A stretch of 64,000 bases of DNA from Salvia splendens (Eukaryota; Streptophyta; Magnoliopsida; Lamiales; Lamiaceae), in NCBI RefSeq assembly GCF_004379255.2, contig NC_056038.1:7664729-7728728 (forward strand), written 5' to 3'. Of the stretch, positions 46,179 through 58,596 are shown one piece after another; the first letter of the stretch is position 1; each line of letters begins with the position of its first letter. The position numbers and the translations under genes were made by a program. The notes under the pieces were generated by a model that saw nothing but the letters and a program-made list of their open reading frames with translations, was not told the origin of the DNA and did not search any database.

Positions 46179-46778
46179 TAGGGCAATTAAACATATGCAA
46201 ACCTGATACTGTTGTACTTGTATTTGTATTTTTCAATAACAGACATATTGAATTTTATAAAAATGAGTAAATCAGATTCAAAAGCCATATGCAAATGTAA
46301 TATACGAAGGAGTTAATCATCTCAAATTAGCGATCAAACATCATGGTTAAATTAGTCATGCTTCTAAATACTTAATGCTGAAATTAGGTACTTACTAGTA
46401 TTAAAAAATTAAATCGATGGAGTTTAATTTTTTAAGTACAATGTATTCATTGTGTGTGAATAGTTTTATCCTAAATTTCTTACTAACATTTATTGGATTA
46501 AAAGTGGGACTGAGTAGAGAAGACCACTGCAATTAGTATTTTTTTAATACAACCATCCAAATCCAATCTAATGTTTGTTGTATTTTAGTTTAGTCCAAAC
46601 TGAATACTACAACTGAGATTTATATTAATTGATTTGACTGAAGTTAACTTGGTAATTGGGTAAAAATGTGAATCCATAATTGGTAGTACATGAAAATACA
46701 GTATAAAAAACTTAATCTCCCTTATTTGGTGTCGCCCGCAATAATACCACGTTCGATCTCTGTCTCATTGGAAATAAC

Positions 46779-46822
46779 TCTCTCTCTCTCTCTCACTCTC
46801 TCTCACACACACACACACACAG
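46779..46822. repeat. CT/CA dinucleotide tract in probable DUF707 5' UTR
   Basis: (CT)n followed by (CA)n. Such tracts are frequent in plant 5' UTRs, and a transcribed leader is expected here for the gene at 47590; a 5' UTR intron between about 46850 and 47570 is likely but its borders are not certain. Confidence 0.75.
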
Positions 46823-47589
46823 AACCTATTCGGAGGCGAAGTTCGTAAGCCTCTGAAACCCTGGATTCGACCTTTCTACCATACATGAATTTTAATATTT
46901 GAATCCTCTATTGCTATGATTTTTTTTCAACTATACGTTTGAACTGTCTCTCTTCGGTTATTCGTCTTATGTTTGTGAGTATGATTGCCGATCTTATAGT
47001 AGGAAGCAGGATTTGGATATGCTGAATTCTGCTGGTTTGATTGCGATTGAGATTGGCTTTCGATTTATTTTTTTCTGACTAATCGTAATTTCTCGGAGTG
47101 TTACACATGTCGCTCGAGTTGCTAATTTGCTTTAAATTTTAGACGAGTAAAAATTATTGTGGTTTAATTAGTATTGAGTCACGGATCATTGAATGTTTTC
47201 TGATAATGCTGATGGTTGCATTTGCATGTGCTTCAGGAGTTACAAACTTTACAGTAACTTTTGTTTTCTCATTTTTGGGGCGGACTCCTAGATTGATTTA
47301 GTTTTTACTTTGATTTTCCGCGGCTGGACTATTTTGAAACTGCCAAGCGGTTTGCATTAGAATGCTTCAGATAATTGATTCTAGTAATGAGAGTTCTGTA
47401 TAACTAGTAGCGGACCTCTGCCGGCTATTAACTTGATTGGCCTGTGAATCAATGACACAGGCTTGCCAATTTGTGGAGTGGGATTTGAGATTTGCAACAG
47501 TGGCATATGCGGTCTATTTTTGGCAGTTGCTTACAAGATTGGTTTCTGCGTAGCGCCTGGGCTTTGATTTGAGCAGCCTTTCTATCATA

Positions 47590-50500
47590 ATGGGAACCTC
47601 ACTTCGCGGTGGGGCTTTTAGGAAGTCGAATGATGTGCGGCTTATTGTAACAACCATCATGGGGATGGTGTTCGGATATTTTATAGGTGTTTCATTCCCT
47701 TCTGTTTCTTTGAGTAAGGTATGACCAAGATCATCACATGCTTAATGGAGATGTTTATCAGACATTTGGATAATAATTCTGCTTTTTAACTCCTTGGAAT
47801 GATTTTCAGATTGCTTTACCTTCAAGTCTAATATCATCCTTTGATATGGGCTTTAATGATGATCATCGTGCCACTCGTAGCTTTCCTGAAAATCTTGGCT
47901 CGGGTAGTACCCCTGTAACACCAAAGGTAGTTTTTTCTCCCGTACATGTTCATTGAGTACTGCATTATGCTCTCATTAAATTTTTGAATCTGTTACTCAT
48001 TATTTAAAAATTGAACTCCACACCATCATTTTTGTGCAGAATCTATCCAAGCTCTATCAAATTAGGAAGTGTCTTAGTTTGTCACTGTTGTTATTTTTTA
48101 TAGAATTAATGTGGCTATCCTGCACTTTGATTTAGTGTTTTCTTTATTGTATGTATCTTTTTTTGCTATTGTGCTAGGCATTTTTTCAGTGTTGTCAGCT
48201 CAGCTATAGGCATATTTCCATTTTGCATCTTTCTATTTTTCACTCTCTTATTGGGTTCATGGCATTTTCATATTCCTTGAATACTTTTAAGAAGAGAAAT
48301 AAGGTAATTTCTCAGTGAAATCATTAGTTAGATTATGTGACGTTCATTGCAATTAATGCAATTTCTGTCAGTTTAAATGGGATTGTTTTAACATCATCGA
48401 TGGTTAGTTTTTCATGACGTTTTTATTTTATTTTATTTAATTTATTAGGTATTTATCATTTGGCATGCCATTCTATGTGCAATTCTTTTCTTATCATGTA
48501 CTTTACTTACCTTAGCTATTTGATCAGTGGGCATAAATTTGTGTTTTCAGCTCCATCAGTTCTGTTTGAATTTAGTGTCAGTTAACAATTTATATTCAAC
48601 CACATCTTTTAATTTCAGATATATGTTCCCACAAACCCTCGTGGTGCAGAGTCCTTACCACCAGGAATTGTTGTCGCAGAAACAGATCTGTATTTGAGAA
48701 GATTATGGGGTGAACCTAGTGAGGTATGGTTGATGCATGTAATTGCTTTCTATGGGGTCTGTTATTAGTCTTCATCTTCTTGTCTCTTTTAAACTTGTTT
48801 TTCTTTTTTTGAAGATGACTCCCACCTCTCTTTGGTAATACTATACAGAGTTCATTTTTTTCTTTTAACTGTATGTTTAATGTTAATTCTAATCAGTATA
48901 GTTTATACAGTCATGTTCTACTTGCTGTTTGCTCTGGCACTAGTTCTTAATAGTCATTTACGGAGTATAATTTTATAATGCATTAAAGTTGTAGGTTATG
49001 ATTGAATTGTCTGCTTTAGTCATGTTTGGCCTTGAAATTGTGCTTCCTTTAATAATCAGTATAGTTTGCTGGTTTAGGTGGCACAAGAATTAGGATAAGT
49101 GAACACTCTCAGCATATATTCTATCTCATCTCATGCACCAGACAAAAAATGTGTATGAGAATAATTAAATTGGAGTTGGAAATATGCTTAGTGCTATAAT
49201 CTGAAATTTCAGGATCTGAAAAGAAAGCCCAAGTACCTGGTAACATTTACAGTTGGTTTAAATCAAAGGAACAATATTAATCAAGCTGTGAAGAAGGTAA
49301 AGTAGCTGCGAAATTTGTTCAGTCTCTTGGTAGATATTTCTCTATTAAATGCGCCAAGAGTAATGTTCAATTTTCTTGCAGTTTTCGGATGAATTTCAAA
49401 TTTTGCTTTTCCATTATGATGGAAAGACAACTGAATGGGATCAATTTGAGTGGTCACAGCGGGCCATTCATGTGAGTGCTAGAAAGCAAACTAAATGGTA
49501 ATCGTCTACTGGTCTTTGGTAGCTTTCCTTTGTAACCCTTGATTAGTACATATTTAGATGAGTGGCACTTATGAAGGGTACTTAAAAGGTGGGAACTTTT
49601 GTCACTTGGATATAAAGAAACATGCATTGATGATTTTAAGTCTACATTTGCGTATTTTGTAATATTGAAACTCTGTGTATGATATTCCAGATGTGATAAA
49701 AAAATGAGAAACTCATACTGATGTTATTGTTATTCAGACCCTGTGGAATCTAAATGGAACAATGAGTTCTAATAATGTTAGTTTTTAGTACTAAAAGATA
49801 GTACATGTGATGACTTCTAAGTTCTACCGATTCATTGTTTTTTAGGTGGTATGCTAAGAGATTTTTGCATCCGGATGTCATAGCTGCTTATGAGTACATT
49901 TTCATTTGGGATGAAGATCTTGGAGTTGAACACTTCAATGCTGACAAGTAATCTACCCTCAATGCTGGATGTTTTACACTTTTTTATCGTTTTACTTTTT
50001 AACTGATGTCAGTCTTCCTGTACATGGTAGGTATATTGCTCTGGTAAAGAAACATGGTTTGGAGATTTCCCAACCTGGTCTTGAGCCAAACAATGGATTG
50101 ACATGGCAAATGACTAAAAGGCTAGGCAACAAAGAAGTCCACAAGTAAGTTCACTAAATTAGAACCCTCGATCTGTTTCCTTCCCTATGTACACCTTTGT
50201 AATCTAGAGATGAATGGATAACAGGGATACCCAGGAGAAACCAGGCTGGTGCAGTGATCCACATTTACCTCCGTGTGCAGCGTATGTGTTCCTGTTATAT
50301 CTGAATAATGAATGTAGTCAGATCGAATGATATCCAAATAACATACACAGGCACACATTTTCATGAATAATGAATATAGTCAGATTAAATGATATCCAAA
50401 TAATCCAACAGTTCTTCTGTAGTTTTTGTTGATGTGCTATGATGATCTTTGTTTCTGATTCTGTTTCTATACAGCTTTGTGGAAATTATGGCTCCAGTCT

Positions 50501-51980
50501 TTTCCCGTGAGGCTTGGAGATGCGTCTGGCATATGATTCAGGTAGCTGACACAACTTGGTGCATACAACCTGCTCATCCTGCCTTTTTTCCCTCTTGGAT
50601 TAAAGTTTCTGATTCCAACTTCTTGGACTAGTTTTTTTCATAATTATTCTGTTTCAACCACCTGTTCCGCAGCAGTGTATCTAATTTTATTTTATATTTG
50701 TAGAATGACTTGGTTCATGGATGGGGCTTGGATTTTGCATTAAGAAGATGTGTGGATGTAAGTGATTTGCTTGTTCCCTCCTCCCCCTATACGCACGGGC
50801 CTGATAAACCATAACCTGATTGCATGATCACCCATCCCCCACCCTCCCTCCCACACAAAAAGAAAATAAAATAAAAAGCAAAAAGAAACAGACAAATTGA
50901 GAGACAATACTTATGTTGCAACATGATAATACCTAAATTTGGGGAGACTCTCAAGGAGATGTCATAGGAAAAGGTGTTTCATTGTCTTCTTGGAGGACAC
51001 ATGAGTCCTAATTTGTCCTTCCTTTCTGCAGCCTGCACATGAAAAGATTGGTGTTGTCGATTCCCAATGGATTGTGCATCAAGTGATTCCATCGCTTGGA
51101 AGTCAGGTCAGACAACAATAACTAGCTGACTTTTGGCATAAGTCTTATAATTCCTTCACATGATTTAGTTGTACTGTCAAATCAGTTTCTTACATCTATC
51201 ATTTTGCATATGGGTACATGTATGCACCCAATTTTCCCTGTGTAGGTGTCTCGTATCTTTATTCCATAAGAAAAACAGTTTTGATAGTTTCGTCTCGCAG
51301 TTGTTTTGTATTGGATGGTGATAATTTTATTACGGGCAATGTCTCAGTGCTGAAATTCATGGTTGTTTTCTTGGATAATATGACAACCCAAATATATAAA
51401 TTTGATGGTAACCGAGGCTGTGAATAACTAATCTGTTATATGACTATTCTCTCTGCTTTCTCCTCTTATCTAATAATAAGAGTTAGCAAACACTCTTGTT
51501 GACAATATATTTTACTTCCTATTTTGTCATGAACATTCCTTCTTGTTCTGATGTCAAATTTCTTTAATGATAATTGTGCAGGGCGAGTCAGACAATGGTA
51601 AAGCTCCATGGCAGGGGGTATGTATATCCATTACCGACCTTGTAGCCATATATATAGTTGTAAAACCTCCATATTTTGAAATAATTGAAATATTTTAGCT
51701 GTTCCTAGCACTTGTATTAGTATATCAGCACAAGCCTGAGAAACTTTGTGGATCTCGGTCCAAGGAGGATTCTGTTTATAATTCACCCTTTCTCCTATGC
51801 TTTAGTATTAATCACTTATTTTATATGCTTTAAAAGTACTGTTTCCTGATATGGTGTTGCTTGTATTTTCTTTTACTCTAGGTACGTGATAGATGCAAAA
51901 GTGAGTGGGCGCTCTTTCAGGATCGCCTTGCAAATGCAGACAAGTCATATTTTTCACAAATCCAGCACCAGCATACTTGA
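47590..51980 (+). CDS. DUF707 family protein, type II membrane, 384 aa, 13 exons
   Basis: Exons are 47590-47718, 47810-47926, 48619-48723, 49213-49296, 49382-49497, 49846-49947, 50031-50144, 50225-50281, 50475-50541, 50704-50757, 51032-51106, 51582-51617 and 51882-51980. They sum to 1155 nt with correct phases throughout. Residues 17-36 (LIVTTIMGMVFGYFIGVSF) form the single membrane anchor. The DUF707 core includes KPKYLVTFTVGLNQR, FQILLFHYDGKTTEWD, AYEYIFIWDEDLGVEHFN, YIALVKKHGLEISQPGLEPN, FVEIMAPVFSREAWRCVWHMIQNDL, HGWGLDF and IGVVDSQWIVH. The WDEDLG acid cluster and HGWGLD look like a GT-A glycosyltransferase site, which is my inference; older databases label relatives lysine-ketoglutarate reductase trans-splicing related, with no proven activity. 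Several exons are under 70 nt, which makes automated models error-prone. No defect seen. Confidence 0.92.
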
Positions 51981-53161
51981 CTATGACCATGTAAATTGCT
52001 TTGTTTATTTCTTCGTTAGTCCTCACATTCCCTGAGAGTGGTTTTGGTGGCCGGATTCTTTCATGCGAGTTACATCCTTCTACGGTGTAGAATATCCTGT
52101 ATAATGAGTAGCATTAAAACATGATTAGATACTTAGAAAGAGAACTTTGATCGTTTGTGCAGAAGTAGAAATAGGCTGTATTAGTTTGCTGTACACTAAT
52201 GGATATCACTACTTGTTTTCTTGTACTTAAATGCAATTAACAGAGCTTCTTGTTTTTGATGCTTCCATACAATCAATGTACTGCTCACTTGTTTTCAGCC
52301 AAGTTGTTGGTTGATTCAAATTCTGCACTCTCACATTATAAGTTTTCAAACAATAATTGCTTTACCAAAAAGTTGTGTGTTTCATTTGACACTTGTTCGA
52401 GTTCATGTTTAAAATCAAAATCCAACTATTGTCGGTGTATGTACAAGGTAATAATTGTCTACCATTTGTCTAATTGTCTGCCACGTAGATATCATCTCAT
52501 TCAGTTATTGTTTCTAGATTTCCAAGTCAGGCTTAATTTGACTGAAATTGTAAATCGTGATTAAATTAATAGTCACTACAGTTTTGGCACTTAGTAAAGT
52601 TCGTGTTAAAATCAAAATCATCCAAACTCGGTGTATTTTACAAGTCATTAACCCTTTACTTCTTAAAACTTAATTAACATTGGGCATTTTGGTGACAAAA
52701 ACATGTGTGTTGGGATTTTCCTTCCCCCCACCAAACCAATACAATTTATGGGCTGCTTACCCGAAATGAAGTGCCCATTCCACCTCCCATTCTTTCGTCC
52801 TAAGACAACAATTTTATAAACAAAAAATCATGATTTTACATTTTCAACGTTAAAAAGTGTCGCCAAAGTTTTCACACTTAATATAAAATTTCAAACCAAT
52901 CGAAAAATCATTTCGTAGATATTGAAAAGTCTGTATTCTATATACTCTAGTAATCTCTAGGTGAGTAAATATATGTAAATAAAATGTTTTAGTTTGTTGA
53001 GTGAAGAATGAAATTAGTGAAAGAGGGGCCCTGTGTTTTGCTTATAATTTCCGTCAGGCAAGTGCAGCACCAACCACATCCTAACTAGCTAATTAAAAAG
53101 ACTCCTTTGATCGATCTTGTACATGTATGTTAGAATCAATTACCAGAAAATAAGCAAAAAG
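51981..53161. other. DUF707 3' UTR and gene-free spacer
   Basis: The 3' UTR runs probably to about 52250. The remainder holds no supported gene, and the last 100 bases are the leader of the transporter gene. Confidence 0.55.
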
Positions 53162-54533
53162 ATGGGAGAGATGTCTGGATTCCAGTTGGGAGTGATGGGT
53201 GCATTGTTTCTGTCTGTTGCATCATCAGTATCCATAGTTATCTGCAACAAAGCTCTGATGAGTAATCTTGGTTTCCAGTTTGGTAAGTGTGTTGTTGCTT
53301 CATCTATATACATGAATACATCAATATTAAGGCGAAGACTGATTGGGGAATTGATTTCAGCGACGACGCTGACCAGTTGGCACCTCATGGTGACATACTG
53401 CAGCCTCCACGTCGCCCTGCGTTTGAATTTCTTTGAAAACAAGCCCATCGACATCAAGACTGTGTTCATGTTTGGGATGCTCAATGGTATCTCCATTGGA
53501 CTTCTCAACCTCAGCTTGGGATTCAACTCCATTGGCTTCTACCAGGTCATGTTCAAGATCACCTTTTGTTTTTTTTTATCGATGTGGGATAAGAAGGAGT
53601 TTCGCTACCTACCACTAACAAGTGTTTGTGGTTTCAGATGACAAAACTGGCAATCATACCTTTCACTGTGCTGTTGGAAACTCTCTTCTTCAAGAAACAA
53701 TTCAGGTCTATAAATCAACTGCTTTGTTTGTTTGTTGGTTTTGTTCAAATGCCTAATGTAATGTTGATTCATCTCAGCAAGAATATAAAACTGTCTCTCT
53801 CAATTCTGCTACTGGGAGTGGGGATTGCATCAGTAACCGATCTCCAGCTCAACTTCGTCGGGACCATCCTCTCCATCCTCGCCATCATTACAACTTGCGT
53901 CGGACAAATTGTATGTATACGATACGTATTAATTAGGAATTAACACGGGAAGAATGAAAAGAGAGTAGTTGTTTTTTTTTATAATATTTTATTTCTTCAT
54001 TCTTAATTATAATAAAAGACTCCGCACATATTTATGTGTGGCAGCTGACGAACACGATCCAAAAGAGGTTGAACGTATCCTCGACACAGCTGCTGTACCA
54101 ATCCGCGCCATTCCAATCAGCGATTCTGTTAGTGACAGGGCCGTTTGTGGACGGATTCCTGACCAAACAAAACGTCTACGCCTATAAATACTCCCCAGTC
54201 GTATTGGGATTCATAGTGCTGTCATGCCTGATAGCCGTGTTTGTCAACTTCAGCACCTTCTTGGTCATCGGGAAGACATCCCCCGTCACCTACCAAGTTC
54301 TCGGCCACCTCAAAACCTGCCTTGTGCTCGCATTCGGATACACCCTCTTGCACGATCCTTTTACATGGAGGAACATCATTGGAATACTCGTGGCCGTTGT
54401 TGGGATGGGCCTGTATTCTTACTTCTGCACCAATGAGACCAAGAGGAAACAGCTCGTCGACGTCTCACCCTCGCCACCGGTAACTTTATCATCACCCTAA
54501 AATCTCTTCATTTGTTTAAGCCATATTATCTCA

Positions 54534-54568
<35 letters not shown>

Positions 54569-54646
54569 CAGATGAAGGACAAGGATGTTAACAGTCCGCT
54601 TCTTGGAAGCCATCAAGATAAAGAACCCAAGGATTCTGCAGTGTGA
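53162..54646 (+). CDS. UXT: Nucleotide-sugar transporter, UDP-xylose transporter (UXT) type, 338 aa
   Basis: Exons 53162-53282, 53361-53545, 53638-53705, 53778-53910, 54045-54479 and 54572-54646 total 1017 nt in frame. The protein is a multi-span (about ten helices) member of the drug/metabolite transporter, TPT/EamA-type superfamily. UXT proteins carry UDP-xylose from cytosol into the Golgi or ER lumen for cell-wall polysaccharide synthesis. Landmarks are MGEMSGFQLGVMGALFLSV, SIVICNKALMSNLGF, LTSWHLMVTYC, NGISIGLLNLSLGFNSIGFYQ, LQLNFVG, TNTIQKRLNVSSTQLLYQSAPFQ and VIGKTSPVTYQVLGHLKTCLVL. An alternative start 45 bases upstream is unlikely because MGEM is the family N-terminus. The last intron contains a CT/TA microsatellite reaching almost to the acceptor. 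The superfamily is certain, the xylose specificity likely from the signature. Confidence 0.92.
54535..54568. repeat. CT/AT microsatellite in the last UXT intron
   Basis: (CT)n then (AT)n ends three bases before the CAG acceptor at 54571, so it replaces the normal polypyrimidine tract. Confidence 0.85.
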
Positions 54647-55455
54647 TTCATTAGTCAAGAATATTTTTGGAGCCAAGATTGTTTTCATTCTTTCATGTCT
54701 CTTCTCAGATGAACATTTTCTTTTTTGCTACAGCAATTTAGCACAGCAGAGGAAGTCACAGATCCTTCCTTATGAATGCATATATTATGATGACATTCAT
54801 CATTGTGTTTTACATTTTTTGAATCAAATTGATAAGTACTCCACATTGGAGTTAATAGTAGTAATAAACTCTTCAAACTAGAGCTAATAGACAGTGTATC
54901 ATTTTACACAAAATGTAGAGTATATGTCTCTTTTATTTTCCAATTTAGATAATCAAATTGCCACACAACGCAGGGAAAATTCTGCCCCCTAAAGAAACTA
55001 ATGGCAAATGCATTCCCATGGCCATAGCAATTGATGTACCTAAAAACAGAAAATGATGAAACCATACAGGTGCAGTCTTTATTTCATTTGTAGTTTGTAC
55101 CCATGGATTTCATGCACTCCATTTTTAAACAAAACTGATATAATTAATTAAGCTTTTTAAAATATTAATATTAAAAGTTGAAACAGTTACCTACCTTGCC
55201 CCCTGTAGTTGATAATGGAAGAAATTAATTAAACGTAACGTTCATCTCAACAAGACTAAAATAAATATCCTAAAATCCAACCAAGATAATGACGCAAATG
55301 CCAATAATGCATAAAACAAGCAATGCATTCACCTATTTCTGTTAAAAAAATCGAAATATATAGTGGTGGATGGTAGAATCAGAAGGGATGATGGATGCAT
55401 TAGTCCTTCAATAATATTATTTTTTGTGTAAAAATACACAAACATCTCACTACTA
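54647..55455. other. UXT 3' UTR and gene-free spacer
   Basis: No coding sequence or structured repeat recognised before the Stowaway MITE at 55456. Confidence 0.55.
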
Positions 55456-55677
55456 CTCCCTCCGTCCCCAAAAAATATGCATTTTGGGTTCGACACAAGT
55501 TTTAATGTAAAATTGGTAAAGTAAGAGATGTGTAGAGAGAAAAAGTAATTAACTATAGTTAGTAGAAAATGGGTCCCACCACATTAGTGAGAAAAGACAT
55601 TCCAAAATTAGAAAGTGCATATTCTTATGGGACGGACTAAAAAGGAAAGTGTGCATATTCTCGTGGGACGGAGGGAG
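55456..55677. mobile_element. Stowaway-type MITE, 222 bp
   Basis: Ends CTCCCTCCGTCCCC and GTGGGACGGAGGGAG are inverted and flanked by TA (55454-55455 and 55678-55679). Confidence 0.92.
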
Positions 55678-55961
55678 TATTATATAAGTAATAAACTTAA
55701 AATTAGAATTGTAGAATGACAAGGTAAGGATGATAGGAGTCCATAGTAGCCACTCCAACCATTTATTTACAAAATCGCAATTTCTTGCTACTACAAATTG
55801 ACAAATTCTCTTGGAAATATTAATAAAAAATTTGTGCAAAGGATAGAACTGTGCCAAAAAATTTCAATCCACCTCGTACAGACATAAAAGATATTACTAA
55901 GTTAACTAAATCTATCTCATTAAAACGTGAAATGATTGAGCTATGTGCTATATGTATCCAT

Positions 55962-56252
55962 CACATTTGAAAGATGTTGCTCTTGCTCATGTACTCTTGT
56001 ATGAGAACACATCTGCTGCTGGAAGGCATCTATCTCTGTGTCGAATCTTTGTCTCGTTATGACGACTTTGCCCAAGGCTATACCCTCAATACAAGCTGAA
56101 GCTGCCCAGGTTTCATAGGCAAAATGGAGCACTCAAGTCCAACGCTGCATCCAAGAAGCTCATAGATCTGGGCTTCCAATTTACTCCCATGGACCAGATT
56201 GTTAAGGATTCTGTTCAAACTTTTGAGGACCAAAGGATTTCTTTCATGAAAA
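55962..56252 (+). pseudogene. Cinnamoyl-CoA-reductase-like pseudogene fragment (C-terminal exon)
   Basis: Reads HLKDVALAHVLLYENTSAAGRHL, then after a frame change YPQYKLKLPRF and AASKKLIDLGFQFTPMDQIVKDSV, the familiar last part of CCR-like short-chain dehydrogenase/reductases. No upstream exons nearby. It carries a frameshift around 56030, so it is a dead copy from a tandem CCR-like array. Confidence 0.8.
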
Positions 56253-56329
56253 ACTCAACTCTACTTTCTAATAAATTGGAGTATTTGATTTCTGCATCAC
56301 CTACAATTACACTTATCTTTGAATTTTAA

Positions 56330-57183
56330 GGCCAAAGTAATTTAAACATTTCCTGCAAAATAATTTAGTTGGCCAACAACATTGCTAACTCTAAATAAAA
56401 CTCCACAATTTAATTTCCTTGAAAATAGTAGTCCTACATCTTTCTCCTAGTTATTGGAACAATCCTGAAATTTAGCACTTTGTAATTGTTTCTTGGCAAG
56501 TTAAGTTATTAGGAATCCGATTACTTAACTTGTGGAGATGTTAGCAAAGAAAGGTAAAAGTCACCTTAGAATCAGGAATCATATCCCTTATGAAGTTTAT
56601 ACTAGTACTATTTTTGTACGGGGTTCGGTTGTCAAGATAAAATAATACTAAGATATAATCTAGGATTGAGTGGTGAGATTATTTTAGTCCGGGGGTTAGC
56701 TATGACTAACTATCTCATGATTATCCATCTAAGATTAAGTTAACGAATTGAATCTCATGAACCAAACACATTACAAATTTACTCTCGGACACAATCTTGT
56801 AAACCGAACCACGTGTAAGTCTAATTCATCCTTCATTATAAGATAAATATCCATATAAATTGATCAATCAATCAATATACACATAATTTCGACATATAGA
56901 CGACCGAGATGATTACTTTAAATGATTGATTGAAGAGTGTCATGGACCCATGTGAATATGAATACTTGATATTTAAATGTCTATGATTTTTAATGAATAG
57001 AAAATATTCTTTTAGTCATATCGTGGCATCTTTTGTCGGTAGGTGGTTATCCTTATTCGGTCGGAGACTAGGAGGTGTTGGTGTTAACAAACATAAGTAG
57101 GACGTGGGAATACAAACATTGCATAATTACTTTTCAATTCAAAACATTCCACACTTAAAGCAAAATTACTTTCTCCACTCCAC
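56330..57183. other. Gene-free spacer
   Basis: AT-rich; nothing recognisable. May include remains of the Copia fragment downstream, but no motif can be read. Confidence 0.5.
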
Positions 57184-57232
57184 ATGGCGGGTAAGGAAGC
57201 CTGCGTCACCCGCGCCAGCGGCTTCATTGCCT
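57184..57232 (+). pseudogene. CCR-like N-terminal fragment
   Basis: ATGGCGGGTAAGGAAGCCTG reads MAGKEACVTRASGFIA and then stops. This matches the NADP-binding start of CCR-like reductases (VTGASGFIAS) with Arg in place of the first Gly of the Rossmann loop. Only about 16 codons survive. Confidence 0.6.
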
Positions 57233-57314
57233 AAGATGAAAACTTTTGTTAAAAAGAATAAAATTTTAAAATACGTACAAATTAATAAAAGAAATGAAAA
57301 GCCTGCAATTAGGT

Positions 57315-58215
57315 CTACTTTTCGAGCAACCTCAAGGGTTCGAGATTGAAGGCCAAGAAAACAAAGTCCTACGACTAAAGAAAGCAATATAAGGATTGAA
57401 GCAAGCTCCCAGAGCCTGGTATAGCAGAATTGATGACTATTTCACAAGTCAAGGATTCGAAAGTAGTGAAAGTGAGCCAACACTCTACATTAAGACCCGA
57501 GGTAACAACAGCAGACTCATTGTTTCTCTATATGTGGATGATCTTATCTATGCAGGAAACAATGAAGAAATGATCAAAGAGTTCAAAGAGGCTATGATGA
57601 AAAGTTTCGAAATGACAGACCTTGGGCAAATGCACTACTTCCTCGGCATTGAGGTAAATCAAGATGAGAAGGGAATATTTATCTCCCAGGAGAAAAAACA
57701 GAAAATTCGCTTAAACGCTTCAAGGTGGAGGGTTGTAAACTCGTGGCTACTCCCCTGGTCTCAAATGAGAAGTTTAGCAAAGAAGATGGCACTCCGAAAG
57801 CCGATGCAGCTGTCTATAGAAGTATCATCAGGAGTCTACTATATCTAACAGCTTCAAGACCAGATATTATGTACCCGACAAGTCTACTATCAAGATTTAT
57901 GCAAGATTCAAGCCAAGTTAACTATGGAACTGCAAATAGAATTCTAAGATATTTACAGGGCACGCGAGCTATTGGAATATGGTACACACCAGAGTCTTCT
58001 TCAAAACTGATAGGCTACAAAGATAGTGATTGGGGAGGATCATCAGATGACATGAAAAGTACATTCGGCTACACATTCTTACTTGGATCGGGCATATTCT
58101 CATGATCATCAAAAAAGAAAGATTGGGTAGCACAATCCTCAGCAGAAGCTGAATATGTCGCAGCAGCATTAACAACAAGCCAAGCTATCTGGCTAAGACA
58201 TATTCTCGCCATATG
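57315..58215 (+). mobile_element. Copia retrotransposon fragment (RT and RNase H only)
   Basis: Reads EQPQGFEIEGQENKVLRLKKAI, a stop, then GLKQAPRAWYSRIDDYF, LYVDDLIYAGN, HYFLGIEV, and in another frame CKLVATPLVSNEK, LYLTASRPDIMYPTSLLSRFM, DSDWGGSSDD and, after a TGA at 58103-58105, QSSAEAEYVAAA. No LTRs, gag or integrase detected. It is a different lineage from the 3.4-kb Copia element (LYVDDLIYAG versus IYVDDMILTG). An old, truncated insertion within the CCR-like array. Confidence 0.9.
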
Positions 58216-58596
58216 TATAAATCTAGACTAAATTAGAGATAAGAATGGAATTATAGATAAACATGGTATTAGTGATGATGAGATAAGGATTACCTTATCC
58301 ATTATCAACTATATACATATTGCGAAATAAGAGAAGCCATATACTAGTATCAAACAAGAAAGACACCCTCATTCAAATATACTTGTACAAACCATCAGGT
58401 GATTTGACATTTTATTCCTTCCAGCAGTGCCACAGCCGCAAGGTAATTTGAAGAATAAGAATAAGGATGGGTGGTGAAGATGAAATCATATTGCGTGCAG
58501 CATCAATTTCTGTTTGCAGGATGTTCTATCCTTGTTGTTTGTATAGCTATATATAGAGGTTGTGATCACGCAAATGCACAATACAAATATACAACA
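58216..58596. other. Short spacer upstream of the CCR-like gene remnant
   Basis: Includes TATATATAG near 58548 about 50 bases before the ATG at 58597, a possible relic TATA box. Confidence 0.45.

Noticed and set aside
53117..53161. Upstream in-frame start for the UXT gene
   Set aside because: The family N-terminus begins at MGEM (53162); the extra 15 residues are not conserved in my recollection.
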